From: Natrarchaeobius halalkaliphilus
GTDB taxonomy: Archaea; Halobacteriota; Halobacteria; Halobacteriales; Natrialbaceae
Assembly (NCBI RefSeq): GCF_003841485.1
Contig: NZ_REFY01000008.1
Coordinates: 1 to 64,000, forward strand
Direction: 5' to 3'
DNA: 64,000 bases
The position numbers and the translations under genes are program-made. Shown here piece after piece: positions 1-7,733 of this stretch. The notes under the pieces were generated by a model. The model did no database searches. It saw only the letters and a program-made list of their open reading frames with translations, and was not told where the DNA came from. Within the stretch, counting starts at the first letter, position 1. Every line of letters begins with the position of its first letter.

Positions 1-102
1 GGGTTCCTCCCGTACCCATCCCGAACACGGAAGATAAGCCCGCCTGCGTATTCGCAACTACTGGAGTGGGAGACCCTCTGGGAACGTGGATTCGCCGCCA
101 CC
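1..102 (+). rRNA. rrf: 5S ribosomal RNA, 3' part
   Basis: This is the 3' part of a 5S rRNA gene; the first roughly 20 nucleotides lie outside the window. The loop around CCCATCCCGAACACGGAAGA, the TACTGGAGTGGGAGACCC stretch and the closing TTCGCCGCC arm are the conserved haloarchaeal 5S elements. The exact 3' end is estimated from the last pairing residues. No tRNA-Cys, which often follows 5S in haloarchaeal rRNA operons, is seen downstream. Confidence 0.95.
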
Positions 103-128
103 ACTCATACTTCATTTCATTACACTCT

Positions 129-154
129 CCCGGAGAGCGCGGGCGCTCTCCGGG
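129..154 (+). terminator. Terminator-like hairpin after the rRNA operon
   Basis: A perfect inverted repeat: 12 bases at 129-140 (CCCGGAGAGCGC) are the reverse complement of 143-154, with almost no loop (in RNA, about 11 pairs and a 4-base loop). It lies 27 bases after the 5S end and before the next promoter. It probably marks the 3' end or a processing site of the rRNA transcript. No T-run follows. Confidence 0.6.
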
Positions 155-286
155 GGAACTCATCCCCATACCCGAGTAGACGGCGGTCCGTCCCGTCACA
201 ACCGGGTGTTTTCGAGACTGTGGATCCTCCGCGATCCCAAATTTATTTGGAACGACTGTTATCCAACTGTGTGAGTAGATTGAGCT

Positions 287-652
287 ATGGACAACCACGG
301 GAACTGGTGGCCCAGTACGGTGTACGATCTGCTTTCGAACTCTCGCCGCCGGTTAGTGCTGTACTCTTTATTGGACGGAGACAACGCGACGATCGACGAA
401 CTCACTCGAGAAATTGCGCTCACAGAGGGGCGAGCAACCGACGAAGACGTGATGGAGGAGATCGAGATCTCGTTGGTTCACAATCACGTCCCTCGTCTCG
501 TGGATCACGGAATCGTGGAGTACGACGGACGAGACGACAGGGTCGAACTCACGAAGCGATTCGATGATATCCAAGCGGCTGTCGAACGGAGCAAAGAGAT
601 CGAAGTCGACGGCGTTCCAGCGACGCAGTCGGAGGTGTTCTCGGACGGGTGA
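287..652 (+). CDS. Haloarchaeal winged-helix regulator (DUF7344-like)
   Basis: A 121-residue acidic protein. The N-terminus carries the phrase STVYDLLSNSRRRLVLYSLL, followed by an LTREIAL helix and a VPRLVDHGIVEYD wing region, the pattern of the many small haloarchaeal winged-helix proteins (DUF7344-like). These are thought to be DNA-binding regulators, each usually with an unknown target. It stands alone after the rRNA operon and faces a convergent gene 60 bases away. The ATG is preceded by the AT-rich stretch AAATTTATTTGG about 45 bases upstream, a plausible TATA element. The family call is from memory of the motif; the target is unknown. Confidence 0.7.
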   Translation: MDNHGNWWPSTVYDLLSNSRRRLVLYSLLDGDNATIDELTREIALTEGRATDEDVMEEIEISLVHNHVPRLVDHGIVEYDGRDDRVELTKRFDDIQAAVERSKEIEVDGVPATQSEVFSDG

Positions 653-711
653 TGACTGCCTACGGCATCGAAGAACCCTATCTTACCGTTCGGACCACCT
701 GCGGTTCGTCT

Positions 712-1761
712 CTATCTCCACGAGAGTCCCTGAGCAATCTCTGGCGGGGCGAGTGGACTCGTCGGTAGATTTCCGCTCGGATCGGGATCGTTGTAGGCCG
801 TCGGGGCGACGTCGTTCGGTGCATTGGGATAGAACAGCGAGGCAATCGCGTGGATGTGTTCGCGTCCGACGTCGAGTTCGAACTGTCCGCCGCCGAACAT
901 CTGTATCTCGTGGGTGTGGCAGTAGTCGATGGTGTCGAAAAGCGACCGAACCGAGCCGAACCGGGATGGCTTGATGTTGAGCCACTTCGGTTTCCAGGGG
1001 AGGTCTTCGACCGTCTCGACTCCTCGAATGGGATAATCCCACGTCACGCGTGCTTGCGCTTCCTCGAACAGCGGTCGCGTCTCTTCGTTCAGTTCTGGGT
1101 CTTCGATGAGTGCCTGGGGAAACCCCTCGATGACACGTTCGTACAGCTCTGGGTCGGCGGGTTGATCGACCGTCGTACCGTGGTACTGGCCTTTGAGATC
1201 GAGCGTCCGTACTGCGTCGGTCGCAGCAAGCCGTTCGACGACGTCTGCTGTCCACTCGGAGGTCGGGTCGAGTTTGAACTCCAGCTCGGGATTACGGTCG
1301 AGCCAGTCGATGATCCTGTCTCCGGTCGGTGGCTCCTCCAAGCGCGTACTCACGACGAATCGAATCGGATCGTACGTGCGACCGATACGCTCGGCGAGAC
1401 TGGTTTCGGACTGTTTCAGGGCGAGATCGAGTGCAGCACTCTCGAAGGCCCACCGGCGGTAGTTTCGGAAGATAGCCTGTCCGGGTTCATCACCGAAAAA
1501 GAGATCGACATCCGACAGCAGGTCCGAGAACTCATCAAAAGCGTATTCTCCCGCGACGGGGAGATCCGACGCTGCGTCGTGGAGCGTCTCGTGTGCGTCG
1601 TTGTCGTACGTGACGTCCTCCCCAGACCCGGTCACACCGTCGCCGTGTAACGAGACTATTGTCGTCGCCCGCGTGAAGCCACTGGACGTCTCTCGCTTAC
1701 GTTGTCCGAGGTCGTAATCCTCGATTCGGAGTTCGAGATCGGAGAAGTGATCGTACAACAT
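712..1761 (-). CDS. Enolase-superfamily (mandelate racemase/muconate cycloisomerase-like) protein
   Basis: A 349-residue protein resembling the haloarchaeal enolase-like family. The C-terminal half reads as a (beta/alpha)7 barrel: FKLDPTSEW (KxD lysine, about 168-176), LDLKGQY (about 196), ALIEDPEL (acidic metal-ligand strand, about 225), NIKPSRFGS (second lysine, about 273) and MFGGGQFELDVGR near 300. Members abstract a proton alpha to a carboxylate using Mg2+. The substrate cannot be told from sequence, and the order of acidic ligands is not exactly that of the well-studied racemases. A long open frame on the opposite strand over the same DNA is taken as a composition shadow. The start at the ATG at 1761 lies about 25 bases from an ATTTAAATAT element typical of haloarchaeal promoters. 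Confidence 0.75.
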   Translation of the reverse strand: MLYDHFSDLELRIEDYDLGQRKRETSSGFTRATTIVSLHGDGVTGSGEDVTYDNDAHETLHDAASDLPVAGEYAFDEFSDLLSDVDLFFGDEPGQAIFRNYRRWAFESAALDLALKQSETSLAERIGRTYDPIRFVVSTRLEEPPTGDRIIDWLDRNPELEFKLDPTSEWTADVVERLAATDAVRTLDLKGQYHGTTVDQPADPELYERVIEGFPQALIEDPELNEETRPLFEEAQARVTWDYPIRGVETVEDLPWKPKWLNIKPSRFGSVRSLFDTIDYCHTHEIQMFGGGQFELDVGREHIHAIASLFYPNAPNDVAPTAYNDPDPSGNLPTSPLAPPEIAQGLSWR

Positions 1762-1777
1762 CGTGCGTCACTATTCG

Positions 1778-1798
1778 AACGGAAACCATTTAAATATG
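1778..1798 (-). promoter_or_regulatory. TATA-like promoter of the enolase-superfamily gene
   Basis: The AT-only stretch at about 1789-1797 (ATTTAAATAT) stands about 28-36 bases upstream of the ATG at 1761 on the minus strand. That is where a TATA box would give a leaderless or nearly leaderless transcript, the usual haloarchaeal arrangement. Confidence 0.45.
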
Positions 1799-1832
1799 GA
1801 AGCGACGTTCATCGAACGTGGTAACACACGTG

Positions 1833-2012
1833 TTAGCCTCCGAGAGCCTCGCAGAACCGTGATGTAGCGGTATCCGTTTCTGTGAGCGCGCCGATCGACG
1901 CCGGAGCCGTATCGACGGCCTCGTAGAGGTCTTCAATGGTTAGTCCAGTCGCCTCCAAACCCGAGAGATAGATACGTCGAGGCCCTGGGAATGGGATCGG
2001 CTGAACGAGTCT
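1833..2012 (-). pseudogene. Possible relic of a C-terminal coding fragment
   Basis: The minus strand is open from a TAG at 2013-2015 to a TAA at 1833-1835 with no ATG. The roughly 60-codon reading has protein-like composition and helical periodicity (for example IYLSGLEATGLTIEDLYEAV, then a short helix ending in FCEALGG before the stop). The pattern suggests the tail of a decayed gene, but I cannot name the parent. It fills most of the 307-base gap between the neighbouring genes. It could be a chance open frame in GC-rich DNA. Confidence 0.3.
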
Positions 2013-2068
2013 CTAGCGGTAGATTTCCCTAGCGGCACATTGATTTTTCACCACCTCGTTTCGCGTAC

Positions 2069-2491
2069 ATGCCAACCGAAGACGCCGACGAACTTCGACG
2101 GATTCTCGGATACGACCGCGTTGCAGTCGTCGGGGCATCGACGTCGTACGAGAAAGCAGCACACATCGTTCCGGCGTATCTCCAGCGTCACGGGTACGAA
2201 CTGCGCCCGGTCAATCCGAACGCGGACGAAATATTCGGTGAGTGTGCGTTCGATTCACTGGCGGACGTTACAGAACCCGTAGACGTCGTCGAAATCTTTC
2301 GCCCGAGTGAGGACGTTCCGGAGATCATCGCGCAGACGCTCGCTCGTGAAGACGTGAAGGCGATCTGGATGCAGTCCGGAATTCAAAACGACGAGGCAGC
2401 ACTGGAGGCCGAGACGGCCGGGTTGGATGTCGTTCAGGACCGTTGTATGAAAGTCGAACACGGCCAGCTCATTCGCAACCCGATAGGTTGA
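2069..2491 (+). CDS. CoA-binding protein
   Basis: A 140-residue single-domain protein of the CoA-binding family (COG1832), the Rossmann-fold domain that opens acetyl-CoA/succinyl-CoA synthetases. Seen: a VAVVGASTSYEKAAH loop (residues 17-31), LRPVNPNADEIFGE (45-58), a VVEIFRPSEDVPEI strand-helix (74-87) and IWMQSGIQNDEAA, where the family has the WLQ-G element (97-109). The terminal DRCMKVEHG matches the usual VxDRCxxxEH ending. It probably binds CoA or a nucleotide; the physiological role of stand-alone members is unknown. A TTGATTTTTC stretch about 30 bases before the ATG may be its promoter. It is monocistronic. Confidence 0.85.
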   Translation: MPTEDADELRRILGYDRVAVVGASTSYEKAAHIVPAYLQRHGYELRPVNPNADEIFGECAFDSLADVTEPVDVVEIFRPSEDVPEIIAQTLAREDVKAIWMQSGIQNDEAALEAETAGLDVVQDRCMKVEHGQLIRNPIG

Positions 2492-2542
2492 GTAACGGCT
2501 GCTGGGCTGTATGGACCGTCTTCGAGACGCCAATTTCCGTAT

Positions 2543-2559
2543 GAATACTGACAGTATTC
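2543..2559. promoter_or_regulatory. 17-base perfect palindrome, operator-like
   Basis: GAATACTG at 2543-2550 and its reverse complement at 2552-2559 flank one central A. The site lies 52 bases after the CoA-binding gene and is far from any start codon, so a regulator binding site is only one option. A small terminator or relic is also possible. Confidence 0.3.
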
Positions 2560-2852
2560 TTCTCGAGCCGTGTCGAGGATCTGGTCTGATCGCAAAGGCG
2601 GGTCGCAGACGAGTTTGTCGATCAGGTCGTCGATTCGTTAGGAACGTATCTTCGATGGCTGTAGAAGTGTCACCCGGAACACTAACGTCCAGCCTCATCC
2701 CGTGGCGGCGTGCCGCGTCGGCTGGCTAACCCTCGTGCCGGGTGGGGGAACGACTATGGCTCCCCAGTCGCTGTCGCGCGCCCGGGTTCGCCGTGCTGTC
2801 ATCGCACCCGAATGGGTATGCTCGGACGGGGACTAAAGGCGCGCACTCGTTC

Positions 2853-2869
2853 TACGGCCGTGGGCCGTA
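2853..2869. terminator. Hairpin downstream of the minus-strand oxidoreductase gene
   Basis: TACGGCC at 2853-2859 pairs with GGCCGTA at 2863-2869 around a GTG loop. It ends 10 bases beyond the stop codon of the minus-strand gene that finishes at 2879, a position suited to transcript 3'-end formation. No T-run follows on that strand. Confidence 0.4.
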
Positions 2870-2878
2870 TAACGGTTT

Positions 2879-4264
2879 TCAGTAGAGGTAGTCGTTTTCT
2901 GTGAGCTGGACGTAGCGTCCGTCCCGATAGGTGAATTTGCGTCGCTTGTAGGCGGCGACGATCCTCGTCGCGTCGAGACCGGCGGAGTATCGCTTCGAGA
3001 TCAGAACGTTGTCTCCGCCGCCGCGTTGCATGTCAGTGACGACGTCGAACGCCCAGTCCCAGTCGTCGGGTTCGTAGTCCTTGACGATATCCGCGAATGC
3101 GACGTTTCGAAGGATTTCATCACCGATGGCGTTCTTCCAGCGGTCGTTGTAGTTCTCGAGCGAGTCCGTCGCCGCGAGTCGGCCGGCGATTTTCCCGGAG
3201 CGAACGGCGACGTGGTAGCCGCCTTCGTGGAACGCGGAGGTCGTTCCCATCGCGCCGCCGGCGACGGCGATGTTCGCGCCGACGGGGGATTCGATCGGTC
3301 GAGTCGAGGAGATCGGATAGGTCTCAGTTCCCTTTGATTTGCCGCGATCCTCGACGAGCGGAAAATCCGTTTCGACGTCGTACTCGTCGCCGTACTCGTG
3401 TTCGAGGAGCCGAGTGATGTACTCCGAACCCGATGGAAGCCCGTCGTCGGTGGGCTCGAGGAGCTTGTAGGAGCCGGGGTTGTCGACGTCTTCGAGGCGC
3501 ATTCCGATCGGCATCGTGAGTCCGACGCGGGCGACGGTGCCGTCGTTTGGGAACACCCAGGGATAGGCGGTTTCGCCGGGCATGTATCCCCACCAGAACG
3601 TGAGCCAGTCGTCATCGAAGAGTTCCTCGGGGAACTCCCGGTACTCCTGATAGGCGATGTGATTCGCCTCGGGTGGCGAGAGGTAGTCGGAGACGCTCCG
3701 TCCGGGTGCGGTAAACTGATCGAGCGCGTCGAGGGTGATTCGGCGCTGGGGTCCGTCGGCGAGGACGACGTACTGGGCCTCGAGTTGGCTTCCGTCCGAG
3801 AGGGAAAGCGTGTGGGTCGGCCCGTTCGCACTGGACGCACGAAGGTCGGTCTCGAGGTCGGAGACGCCGATACCGACGCGAAGATCGGCACCAGCATCGG
3901 CTGCGCGTTCGTGTAACCAGTCGTCCATTCGGGTTCGGTTGAACGTGTAACCGAACTTCGGATAGCGCGCGTCGATACCCGTCGTCGCCAGTTCGACGGA
4001 GCTTTCGGGTCCGATGAATTCGGTGCCTTCGAGCTCCTGGAGGATTACGTCGTCCGGAATCTCCTCGTAGTCGAAGTCCATGATGTCGATCCAGTAGTCG
4101 AGCATACCCGCAGCGTCGGTCGAATCCGGGCCGGGTCCGTCGCGGTCCTCGCGAGGGACACCCTGCTCGAAGAGGACCACCTCGGCGTCGTGGGCTGCGG
4201 CTCGCTCGGCAGCGGACGCTCCGGCGGGACCGCCACCGACGATCGCGACGTCAACGTGTTCCAT
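2879..4264 (-). CDS. FAD-dependent geranylgeranyl-reductase-like oxidoreductase
   Basis: A 461-residue flavoprotein of the digeranylgeranylglycerophospholipid-reductase-like family. The N-terminus VDVAIVGGGPAGASAAERAA is the FAD dinucleotide-binding loop (GxGxxG). A GYTFNRTRMDDWLHERA region (about 112-128) matches the family's R-x3-D-x-L-x4-A motif. GANIAVAGGAMGTTSAFHEG (about 345-365) is the second FAD-contacting loop, here GGAMG rather than the common GDAAG. Related proteins saturate isoprenoid double bonds in membrane lipids or menaquinone; which substrate applies is unknown. The start at 4264 (MEHVDVAIV) is chosen because it places the FAD loop at the terminus; the frame stays open upstream only as a shadow of the divergent gene. 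Confidence 0.8.
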   Translation of the reverse strand: MEHVDVAIVGGGPAGASAAERAAAHDAEVVLFEQGVPREDRDGPGPDSTDAAGMLDYWIDIMDFDYEEIPDDVILQELEGTEFIGPESSVELATTGIDARYPKFGYTFNRTRMDDWLHERAADAGADLRVGIGVSDLETDLRASSANGPTHTLSLSDGSQLEAQYVVLADGPQRRITLDALDQFTAPGRSVSDYLSPPEANHIAYQEYREFPEELFDDDWLTFWWGYMPGETAYPWVFPNDGTVARVGLTMPIGMRLEDVDNPGSYKLLEPTDDGLPSGSEYITRLLEHEYGDEYDVETDFPLVEDRGKSKGTETYPISSTRPIESPVGANIAVAGGAMGTTSAFHEGGYHVAVRSGKIAGRLAATDSLENYNDRWKNAIGDEILRNVAFADIVKDYEPDDWDWAFDVVTDMQRGGGDNVLISKRYSAGLDATRIVAAYKRRKFTYRDGRYVQLTENDYLY

Positions 4265-4393
4265 ATACCGTGGCCTCTCGGCCGGATGTATTAAACGGCA
4301 TGAAATTCCCGCCGGAGAATGCGGTCGTGGTTCCACGGGATAACTCGAGCGTTGAGACGAACGCTTTTGGCGCATCCAGCCGAGGGGATCGGT

Positions 4394-5365
4394 ATGGCGA
4401 ACCCAGAGACGGACGTTCTCGTTCTCCGGAAGGGGACACACGGAATGCCGATCGAACAGTACGTGGCTGCACTCAGAGAGCGGCTGCCGAACGGTCGCGT
4501 TCGGCTCGCGCGGACGCCTGCGGAAGAACGCGAGGAAATCCGCGACGCCTCGTTCGTCGCCGGAATGGTTCTCGAGGACGACGTTCTGGATGCGGCCGAG
4601 GAGCTCGAGGTGTTCGCGTGTGCGTACGCCGGGACCGGCCACCTTCCCCTCGAGCGCCTCGCGGAGCGGGGGGTGACGGTGACGAACGCGTCGGGCGTTC
4701 ACGGACCGAACATCGGCGAGCACGTTCTCGGTGCGATCTTGCGGTTCGCACGTCGGTTTCACGTCGGAGCGCGCAGGCAGCGACGACGGGAGTGGCGCCA
4801 TTATCAGAGCCACGAGCTCGAGGGATCGACCGTGACCATCGTCGGGCTGGGTGCGATCGGGAACGCGGTCTGTGATCGACTCGAGCCCTTCGGCGTCGAG
4901 ACGGTCGGAGTTCGGTACTCGCCGGAAAAGGGTGGGCCGACGGACGAGGTCATCGGATTCGAAACGGCCTCGGTTCACGATGCGCTCGCACGGACGGACT
5001 ACCTCGTGCTCGCGTGCCCGCTGACGGAGACGACCCAGGGATTGATCGATCAGGACGCGATGATGACGATCGATCCCGACGCGGTTATCGTCAACGTTGC
5101 GCGCGGGCCGGTTATCGACACCGATGCGCTGGTCGGTGCGCTCCGGTCGAACTGGATACGGGGCGCGTCGCTGGACGTGACCGACCCCGAACCGCTTCCG
5201 GAGGAGCACCCGCTGTGGACGTTCGACAACGTGCAGATCACGCCGCACAATGCGGGTCACACGCCGAAATACTACGATCGGCTGGCGGATATCGTTGCCG
5301 GAAACGCACGCCTGTACGTCGAAGACGGACTCGACGCGGATTTCGAAAACCGGGTCCGAATCTAG
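4394..5365 (+). CDS. D-2-hydroxyacid dehydrogenase
   Basis: A 323-residue NAD(P)-dependent dehydrogenase that interconverts 2-ketoacids and D-2-hydroxyacids. Seen: the dinucleotide loop VTIVGLGAIGNAVCDRL (about 144-160), the catalytic Arg in VNVARGPVIDTDAL (about 232-245), the Glu in DPEPLPEEHPLW (about 264-275) and the catalytic His in QITPHNAGHT (about 281-290). The histidine region reads PHNAGHT where PHxAxxT is usual. The start MANPETDV at 4394 fits the family's N-terminus; the in-frame ATG at 4319 would add 25 unrelated residues inside the promoter region. Substrate (glyoxylate, hydroxypyruvate, ketoisocaproate) is not predictable. It is divergent from the flavoprotein gene with a 129-base shared promoter region. 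Confidence 0.85.
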   Translation: MANPETDVLVLRKGTHGMPIEQYVAALRERLPNGRVRLARTPAEEREEIRDASFVAGMVLEDDVLDAAEELEVFACAYAGTGHLPLERLAERGVTVTNASGVHGPNIGEHVLGAILRFARRFHVGARRQRRREWRHYQSHELEGSTVTIVGLGAIGNAVCDRLEPFGVETVGVRYSPEKGGPTDEVIGFETASVHDALARTDYLVLACPLTETTQGLIDQDAMMTIDPDAVIVNVARGPVIDTDALVGALRSNWIRGASLDVTDPEPLPEEHPLWTFDNVQITPHNAGHTPKYYDRLADIVAGNARLYVEDGLDADFENRVRI

Positions 5366-5369
5366 TACA

Positions 5370-5380
5370 CTTTTTTCACA
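5370..5380 (+). terminator. T-tract terminator
   Basis: Six consecutive T residues directly follow the TAG stop of the dehydrogenase gene (TACACTTTTTTCACAC). T-runs are the usual archaeal intrinsic termination signal. No hairpin is needed or seen. Confidence 0.5.
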
Positions 5381-5400
5381 CACTGACTCGAACGTGGGGT

Positions 5401-5481
5401 ATGGAACCGATGAAGACGCAGGCGCTCGAGACCGTGCCAGTAAACCGAGCGACCGTCACTCGAGCGGGGGGATCGCCGTGA
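5401..5481 (+). CDS. Possible 26-residue upstream ORF coupled to the UspA gene
   Basis: An ATG preceded by GTGGGGT begins a 26-codon frame (MEPMKTQALETVPV...) whose TGA overlaps the GTG start of the next gene in the sequence GTGA at 5478-5481. Such overlaps are typical of translationally coupled genes in this window. It may be a real leader peptide, or show that the next gene is reached by reinitiation, or be chance. No family is recognised. Confidence 0.3.
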   Translation: MEPMKTQALETVPVNRATVTRAGGSP

Positions 5482-5903
5482 CGCTGACGTTCGACGGGAC
5501 GGTCGTCGTTCCAGTGGCGGATCCCGACGACGGTGAGCGGACGACCGCCGCGCTCGAGCCCTATCTCACGTCCACGAGCACTGTCGTCGTCGTCAACGTC
5601 ATCGAGAAAGCCGGCGGCGGAATCGATAAGGCACCGATGGCGCAGCGAGAGGAGTACGCCGAGAAGATATACGAGCGAGCGCGACGAGCGCTTGAGGATT
5701 CGCCGGCGTCGGTCGAGTTCGACACGCTGTACGGAACGGACGTCGTTGAGACGATTTTCGCGGCGGCAGAAGACAGAAGCGCGGACGCGGTCGCGTTCAC
5801 TCCGCGCAAAGGGAACCGACTCGCGGAACTGCTGACCGGCGACGTGGCGCGACGAATCGTCAGGGAGGCCACGATTCCGGTCGTCGGGCTCCCACAGGAG
5901 TGA
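5478..5903 (+). CDS. Universal stress protein (UspA family)
   Basis: A 141-residue UspA-like alpha/beta protein. The GTG start at 5478 puts the first beta strand FDGTVVVPVADPDDGERT at the N-terminus, where UspA proteins have V-P-V/L-D. AVAFTPRKGNRLAELLTGDVARRIVREATIPVVGLP at the end corresponds to the family's G-x2-G-x9-G-(S/T) ATP-binding tail, though the glycines are only partly kept (KGNRLAELLTG), so ATP binding is uncertain. Haloarchaeal genomes hold dozens of these; specific roles are mostly unknown. It overlaps a short upstream frame by four bases and is convergent with asd, 21 bases away. Confidence 0.8.
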   Translation: MTLTFDGTVVVPVADPDDGERTTAALEPYLTSTSTVVVVNVIEKAGGGIDKAPMAQREEYAEKIYERARRALEDSPASVEFDTLYGTDVVETIFAAAEDRSADAVAFTPRKGNRLAELLTGDVARRIVREATIPVVGLPQE

Positions 5904-5924
5904 GGGCGGGAAAAACCGTCGCCG

Positions 5925-6959
5925 TTAGAGGTAACCGTTTTCGAGCAGCAATTCGCCGTTCAGCACGCTCGCGCCGGCAGCGCCGCGAATCGTGTTGTGT
6001 GCGAGGCAGTTGTACTGTAGACCGAACGTGGACGCGCGGTGGCCGCCGGCGGCGATCGCCATTCCGTCACCGAGAGTACGATCCATTCGCGGCTGCGGTC
6101 GGTCCGGTTCGTCGAAGACGTAAATGAATTGATCGGGCGAGGACCGAAGGTCGAGCGACGGGTACTCGCGCATCGCGGCTTTCGCGTCGTCGGCGGTGAG
6201 TTCGTCTGCGGCTTCGACCCAGACGTTCTCGAGGTGGCCATCGATCGTCGGGATGCGGTTACACGAGGCCGCGACCTCGACGCTGTCGTGCGTGAGCGAT
6301 GCACCGTCGAACTCGCCGAGCAGCTTGCGGGATTCGGTTTCGAGTTTGTCCTCCTCGCTGCCAATGTAGGGGACGGCGTTGTCGATGATCTCCATCGAGC
6401 TGACGCCGTCGTAGCCCGCTCCCGAGACTGCCTGAAGCGTCGCGACGTGGACGCGCTCGAGTCCGAACTCCGCGAGCGCGGCGAGCGTCGGAACGAACGT
6501 GATCGTCGAGCAGTTCGGATTCTTGATGAGCGCACCGTCCCAGCCGCGCTCGTCTCGCTGAACCTCGAGCAAGTCGAGGTGATCGGCGTTGACTTCGGGG
6601 ATGACGAGCGGAACGTCCTCGGCCATGCGGCTGTTCGAGGAGTTCGACGAGACGACGTAGCCCTCCTCACAGAACGCCGGCTCGACGGCCGCGCCGACGC
6701 TCGAGGGAAGCGACGAAAAGAGTAGATCGACGTCGTCGTCGACGTCATCGGGGTCGGTCGCCGTCACGGTCATGTCCGCGATGTCGTCGGGAATGGGGCT
6801 GTCGACGCGCCACTTCGCTGCTTCTCTGTACGTTTTGCCAGCGCTCGATTCGCTGGCGGTCAGTGCTGCGATCTCGAACTCCGGGTGGGGCTCGAGAAGC
6901 TGAATCAGTCGTTGTCCAACGGCACCCGTTGCGCCGAGTACGCCTACTCGTACTGCCAT
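5925..6959 (-). CDS. asd: Aspartate-semialdehyde dehydrogenase
   Basis: A 344-residue enzyme that reduces aspartyl phosphate to aspartate semialdehyde with NADPH, the branch-point step to lysine, threonine and methionine. Seen: the NADP loop VRVGVLGATGAVGQRLIQLL at the start, SSNSSNSRM (phosphate/substrate region, about 104-112), the catalytic cysteine in LIKNPNCSTITFVPTLAAL (about 146-164), QAVSGAGYDG (about 176), the catalytic His in SVEVAASCNRIP-type context, and GHLENVWVE (about 245). The length is normal for the archaeal/fungal class. It is monocistronic, with start ATG at 6959 and an ATTAGAATGGTATACTAT region farther upstream as possible promoter DNA. Confidence 0.95.
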   Translation of the reverse strand: MAVRVGVLGATGAVGQRLIQLLEPHPEFEIAALTASESSAGKTYREAAKWRVDSPIPDDIADMTVTATDPDDVDDDVDLLFSSLPSSVGAAVEPAFCEEGYVVSSNSSNSRMAEDVPLVIPEVNADHLDLLEVQRDERGWDGALIKNPNCSTITFVPTLAALAEFGLERVHVATLQAVSGAGYDGVSSMEIIDNAVPYIGSEEDKLETESRKLLGEFDGASLTHDSVEVAASCNRIPTIDGHLENVWVEAADELTADDAKAAMREYPSLDLRSSPDQFIYVFDEPDRPQPRMDRTLGDGMAIAAGGHRASTFGLQYNCLAHNTIRGAAGASVLNGELLLENGYL

Positions 6960-7114
6960 TTTCCGCCACTCGGAGACGTGTCCGCAAAACCGTTTGGGTT
7001 TTCGTCGCTGTCCTATCGGATTAGAATGGTATACTATCGTGTATTTCTGTCGAGAGTACGAGCGCTCGCGTCGTATAGAAGAGATTAAGAAAACCCAGTT
7101 GGACCTAGAGATCG

Positions 7115-7375
7115 ATGACGAGTACTGCCACGAACTCGAGTGAGAATACCGGACTGCTCAAGACCCGATTCAGTATCGGTGCGGCTGGGCTCGCTGCGAT
7201 CAGCGTCCTCGTTGCACTCCTCTTTGCCTGGACTGGATATCGGGGGGATGAGTTGTTGATCGTCGGGACGGAGATGGACGTCGTGACGGGGATGGCCGGG
7301 GCGATGATGGCGTTGTTCATCGCCGTCGTTGCGCTGATCGCCGCAGCCTACATGGAGCCCGGCTTCGATCACTGA
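7115..7375 (+). CDS. Small membrane protein, two transmembrane helices
   Basis: An 86-residue protein. After a polar N-terminus there are two hydrophobic spans, roughly residues 22-42 (IGAAGLAAISVLVALLFAW) and 55-80 (VVTGMAGAMMALFIAVVALI), joined by a short acidic loop. No enzymatic motif is seen. It resembles small haloarchaeal hypothetical membrane proteins. The ATG at 7115 is preceded by AGAAGAGATTAAGAAAACC, with a TATA-like ATTAAGAAAA about 25 bases upstream. Confidence 0.7.
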   Translation: MTSTATNSSENTGLLKTRFSIGAAGLAAISVLVALLFAWTGYRGDELLIVGTEMDVVTGMAGAMMALFIAVVALIAAAYMEPGFDH

Positions 7376-7493
7376 TCTCTCGACCCGGAACCGGGTCTCG
7401 TCCGGTAGTACGCGTGAGAACCACTTCGAACGGCGTCGACGATCGTGAGTCGCGCCGCTCGAGATCGTGATCGCTCGAGGAACACTCGAAAAA

Positions 7494-7685
7494 TTATGCG
7501 GGAATCTGAGCGCTTTTCTTCCGGGTGACGTAGCCCGCGATCCGATTTCGAACGCCCTTGGATTCGACGTTGGTGAGCTTCGTGACGCTGTCTTTGTTCT
7601 GCTCGAAATCGGTCGTGAACGCGTCCGGGTACCGCTCTAAGAGGAGGTTCCCGGTCTTCTTGACGTAGGCCGGTTTGATTGCCAT
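7494..7685 (-). CDS. rps17e: 30S ribosomal protein S17e
   Basis: A 63-residue basic protein matching archaeal S17e: [20 protein letters not shown] at the N-terminus and [19 protein letters not shown] near the end. It belongs to the small ribosomal subunit and is shared by archaea and eukaryotes; the archaeal form is a short core. It is one of the few non-acidic proteins in the window, as expected for an RNA-binding protein. It has its own short upstream region, 48 bases from the stop of the next gene on the same strand. Confidence 0.95.
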   Translation of the reverse strand: MAIKPAYVKKTGNLLLERYPDAFTTDFEQNKDSVTKLTNVESKGVRNRIAGYVTRKKSAQIPA

Positions 7686-7733
7686 AGAAAGTGCTTCCGT
7701 CCAGAGGCTCTTAATCCCTTTCTTGTTGGCGTG

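Larger units (their letters stand above)
2492..2878. other. 387-base noncoding region with a palindrome and a GC-rich structured stretch
   Basis: No convincing gene is seen. It contains a perfect 8+1+8 palindrome (2543-2559), a very GC-rich stretch at about 2700-2850 with several short self-complementary segments, and a 7-bp hairpin at 2853-2869. The GC-rich part lacks codon periodicity in all frames. It could encode a structured RNA, but it lacks the GGAAG tetraloop core of SRP RNA and I do not recognise RNase P RNA motifs. Confidence 0.35.

Noticed and set aside
103-286. tRNA-Cys after 5S
   Set aside because: Often present in haloarchaeal rRNA operons, but no tRNA fold is found here.
850-1650. 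Long open frame on the plus strand
   Set aside because: It lies wholly opposite the enolase-superfamily gene, has no family motifs, and such antisense openness is common in GC-rich haloarchaeal DNA.
2700-2850. SRP 7S RNA or RNase P RNA
   Set aside because: The conserved core motifs (SRP GGAAG helix 8; RNase P CR regions) are not seen.
4265-5383. N-terminal extension of the minus-strand flavoprotein frame
   Set aside because: It is antisense to the D-2-hydroxyacid dehydrogenase. The FAD loop directly follows the ATG at 4264.
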